NCBI RefSeq assembly: GCF_021018805.1
Contig: NC_086259.1
Location: forward strand, 7,456,501-7,520,500
Length of the DNA: 64,000 bases
Source of the DNA: Prinia subflava
Lineage: Eukaryota > Chordata > Aves > Passeriformes > Cisticolidae
Reading direction: 5' to 3'
How positions within the stretch are numbered: position 1 is the stretch's first letter; each line of letters opens with the position of its first letter. The notes below the pieces were generated by a model. That model did not search any database, was not told the origin of the DNA, and was given only the letters and a program-made list of their open reading frames with translations. The translations under genes were made by a program, and so were the position numbers. Positions 61,651-64,000 of the stretch are shown one piece after another.

Positions 61651-64000
61651 TCATCTTTTCAGGACTGGAAAACTGCAGAATAGATGAATCCACTGCAGAG
61701 TGACAGGCAGGCAAGCTAGTTCCCAGCAAAGCAGGGCATTGCTCTACACAGCACATTATGTTCCACAAATACAGCAGACACTGACAAGTGTCCTTCAGGA
61801 CTGCACCTCACCGTCAGGTTTAGCACATTCTTTGTTTTATGGATGGAAAAGGAAAAACAAACAAAACCAGTAAGATCCCTTCCTCCCAAGTATGAAAAAG
61901 GCACTAAAAACATTATAAATTTCTAGGCAAAAGGTGACTCCTGTTCAGATTATCCTCTTGCAGCTGTTTGTTTCCCAGTTTAGTTCATTTTATACAGCCA
62001 CTAAGTATTCAAACTCTACAAAAGCTATTACAGTCTATCAAGACAGTGCTGCAGAAGAAAATTCTAAACCTAAATACCACAAAACACAATCACAACAACG
62101 AGAAATTTGATAGTTCTTGAATCAAAACCTGATGATGCTTGAGATAAGCACCTTTCCTACCCCTTCTTACCCTTTTACTCTTTGGCTCAGAATTTCCTTT
62201 GAATTTCTGTAGTCTCTGGTTGGCAAATGATTTGATGATAAAACTGCTGACACACAAAGGCAACTAACTGCATTCACAACGTATTCATCTTCTTGTACAT
62301 TGGCAGATACACATTTATGCAGCAAACCCATCACCTCAGTCCTGCCTTAGACCTTGCCTACAATAAATGCTTGGACTAAATAAGGAGATCAAGAAAGTTA
62401 GAAACAAATAAGTGAAATGACAAAAATCATTAACTCCTAATTGCACCAGGGTTTTGTAAAGTACATATTGGAGCTGGTAGTTTTTCATGAATATGGCAAT
62501 GAATGGTCCACATACCACAGCTATGTCTCTCTCACTAATTAATTGTAATTCTAGAAACTGCCTACAAAATATGTTTCCCCAAAGTACCATTTGGTATTCC
62601 CAGTTGAGTCATAGTTCTATTGTATTAAAATTGAGAATCTTATAGTGTCCTAAGCACTCAAAGTGCTGAGGGGTAAGTACCCAACACATTACATCTGTGA
62701 GGAGCACTCCTATTCCTACCTTCCCCTGACCTACAAATACATATTCTGACACTCTTGTCTTTCCCAGATTTTTTAGAGGCTTCTCCTTCCTCGAAAGTCA
62801 CTACCTTAATCTCTCCCAGGAACCCCTTCATTTCTACCAGCTCATGGCTGAAAGTTTTGGACAGACACTTCCCCTGCTCCTGGCAGAGGAGAAGGGCACA
62901 GACCCAAAAATAGCTGAAAGAACACCAAAGCCTGTAGGAGTGATTGCATGGCCCATTTTCTCCTTCTATACACAGAAAACAGCAATCACAATTGACTTTC
63001 CAGACAGAAAGCAGCAACAGAAGGTGCTGTGCCTGGCACCCTCTGGTGCTCACCAAGACATCCACAACCAGAGAATTTTGGCAGAAGAGCACTGAGTGAA
63101 GGGGCTGCACAGCCTGCAGTGCCTGCTCCGAGCAGTGCCCCCTCAGTGTCCCACAGGAACTGCAGACCCCAGAGTGAAAACTGATATCCAGTCATGCCCT
63201 GCAGTGCCATAAATCACTCAGAGGGACAACAAAACCTTGGAAAAGCACTGGCAAACATTTTGGTGATGTTCCAGCATAAAAAAACAGGTTACTAACAAAC
63301 CCAGCTTTTGTCACCTGTTCATGTTTAATTTCACAAGCCCTTTTTAGACTGGGGAGAATCACAAGCTTATTACTCAAAGTCACAAATACTTTGTGTTTAC
63401 TCTCAAAACATATGAGATAATGCTAAACAAATTACCAAAAAAAGATTAATTTTAAAAATCTGTTTCAATATCACGAAGTTTCCTAACTGTGGAGAACGCT
63501 GTCATACAATATGTATGTAACAAGATTTAATAAATGAAAGAAATGAAATATCTATTTTCTATAGCAAAGCTGCAAAACCTAATCATATTTTAACTTCATG
63601 GAAACCAATTAGAAAAGTACCCTTGAGCTACTATGAACTTCTTTGGCATAAAAGAGAACTGAGGAAACCATCAGAAGTATTTCATTGCTGTAATTTACCT
63701 AGCCATTGCATAAAATCATATCATTAGGTCATTTTCTATGATATCTTTATCCTACTTGGAGGAACACACGGGAGATGGGATTTTATTCAATAACTTGGCA
63801 TTGTCCATCAGTAAAGACATTGTGAGCTGACCAGACTCTGCCCCAGATGGATTATTTCATTTAAACAGTGCAGAAAAGGGGATCTATTTAGTATATATTT
63901 TCTGAGTTCTTTAGAAAATATTTCAAGAACCTAACAACTACTTATTTCTAACTGCTATTACCCAAACTAGTTCTTGAGTTCAGATCCATCCTTCAGCACT
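61650..64000. other. AT-rich unique non-coding sequence
   Basis: No gene or repeat family is recognised. The 150-codon minus-strand frame at 62658-63110 has no domain or supporting signals. Confidence 0.5.

Noticed and set aside
1..64000. tRNA, rRNA, snRNA or known microRNA genes
   Set aside because: Reading for B-box GGTTCGAATCC-type words and for common microRNA seeds with matching hairpins gave no convincing hit. A covariance-model scan would be needed to exclude them fully.

Overview
The window reads as non-coding DNA from a bird, most likely a songbird (passerine). The direct clues are CR1 non-LTR retrotransposon 3' ends in both orientations, and a solo LTR near 52.8-53.1 kb. That LTR's U3/R/U5 sequence matches what I remember of the ERVL-type LTRs common in passerine genomes. 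The background is AT-rich, and there are no bacterial-style gene arrays, operons or ribosome-binding sites. I could not assign any gene by name, and no open reading frame looks like a conserved protein. The best reading is a long intergenic region (gene desert) or a very large intron.

Layout. 0-6.2 kb is AT-rich unique sequence with small tandem duplications and a homeodomain-site-rich block at about 4.7-5.1 kb. A CR1 tail lies at 6.23-6.41 kb. 8.0-9.8 kb holds a second TAAT-rich block followed by possible exons with good splice consensus. 14.17-15.08 kb is an LTR interrupted by a minus-strand CR1. 15.3-18.4 kb is AT-rich and contains a POU/octamer-like cluster at 15.76 kb. 18.4-19.3 kb is GC-rich and contains a 12-copy 38/39-bp minisatellite. 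22.05-23.0 kb is a 47-copy 20/21-bp minisatellite. 24.9 kb has an isolated possible exon. 26.22-26.27 kb is a perfect 21-bp inverted repeat with a 5-nt loop. The rest, to 64 kb, is unique AT-rich sequence with GC-rich, CpG-poor patches (28.6, 37.1, 44.4, 54.4 and 61.3 kb), two more CR1 fragments (42.5 and 46.45 kb), the ERVL-like LTR, two long poly-T tracts (36.1 and 36.8 kb) and a 20-bp tandem repeat at 39.34 kb.

What stands out. The longest open frames in the window (354 and 415 codons) come from the two minisatellites, not from genes. Each array is free of stop codons in all three frames of one strand, because the unit length is not a multiple of three and the unit holds no stop triplet. 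The 26.2-kb palindrome is the sharpest structural anomaly. The possible exons have strong GT-AG signals and single open phases, but pseudo-exons of this quality occur by chance in tens of kilobases of intron, so they are low-confidence calls. I see no evidence of a new multi-gene system here.
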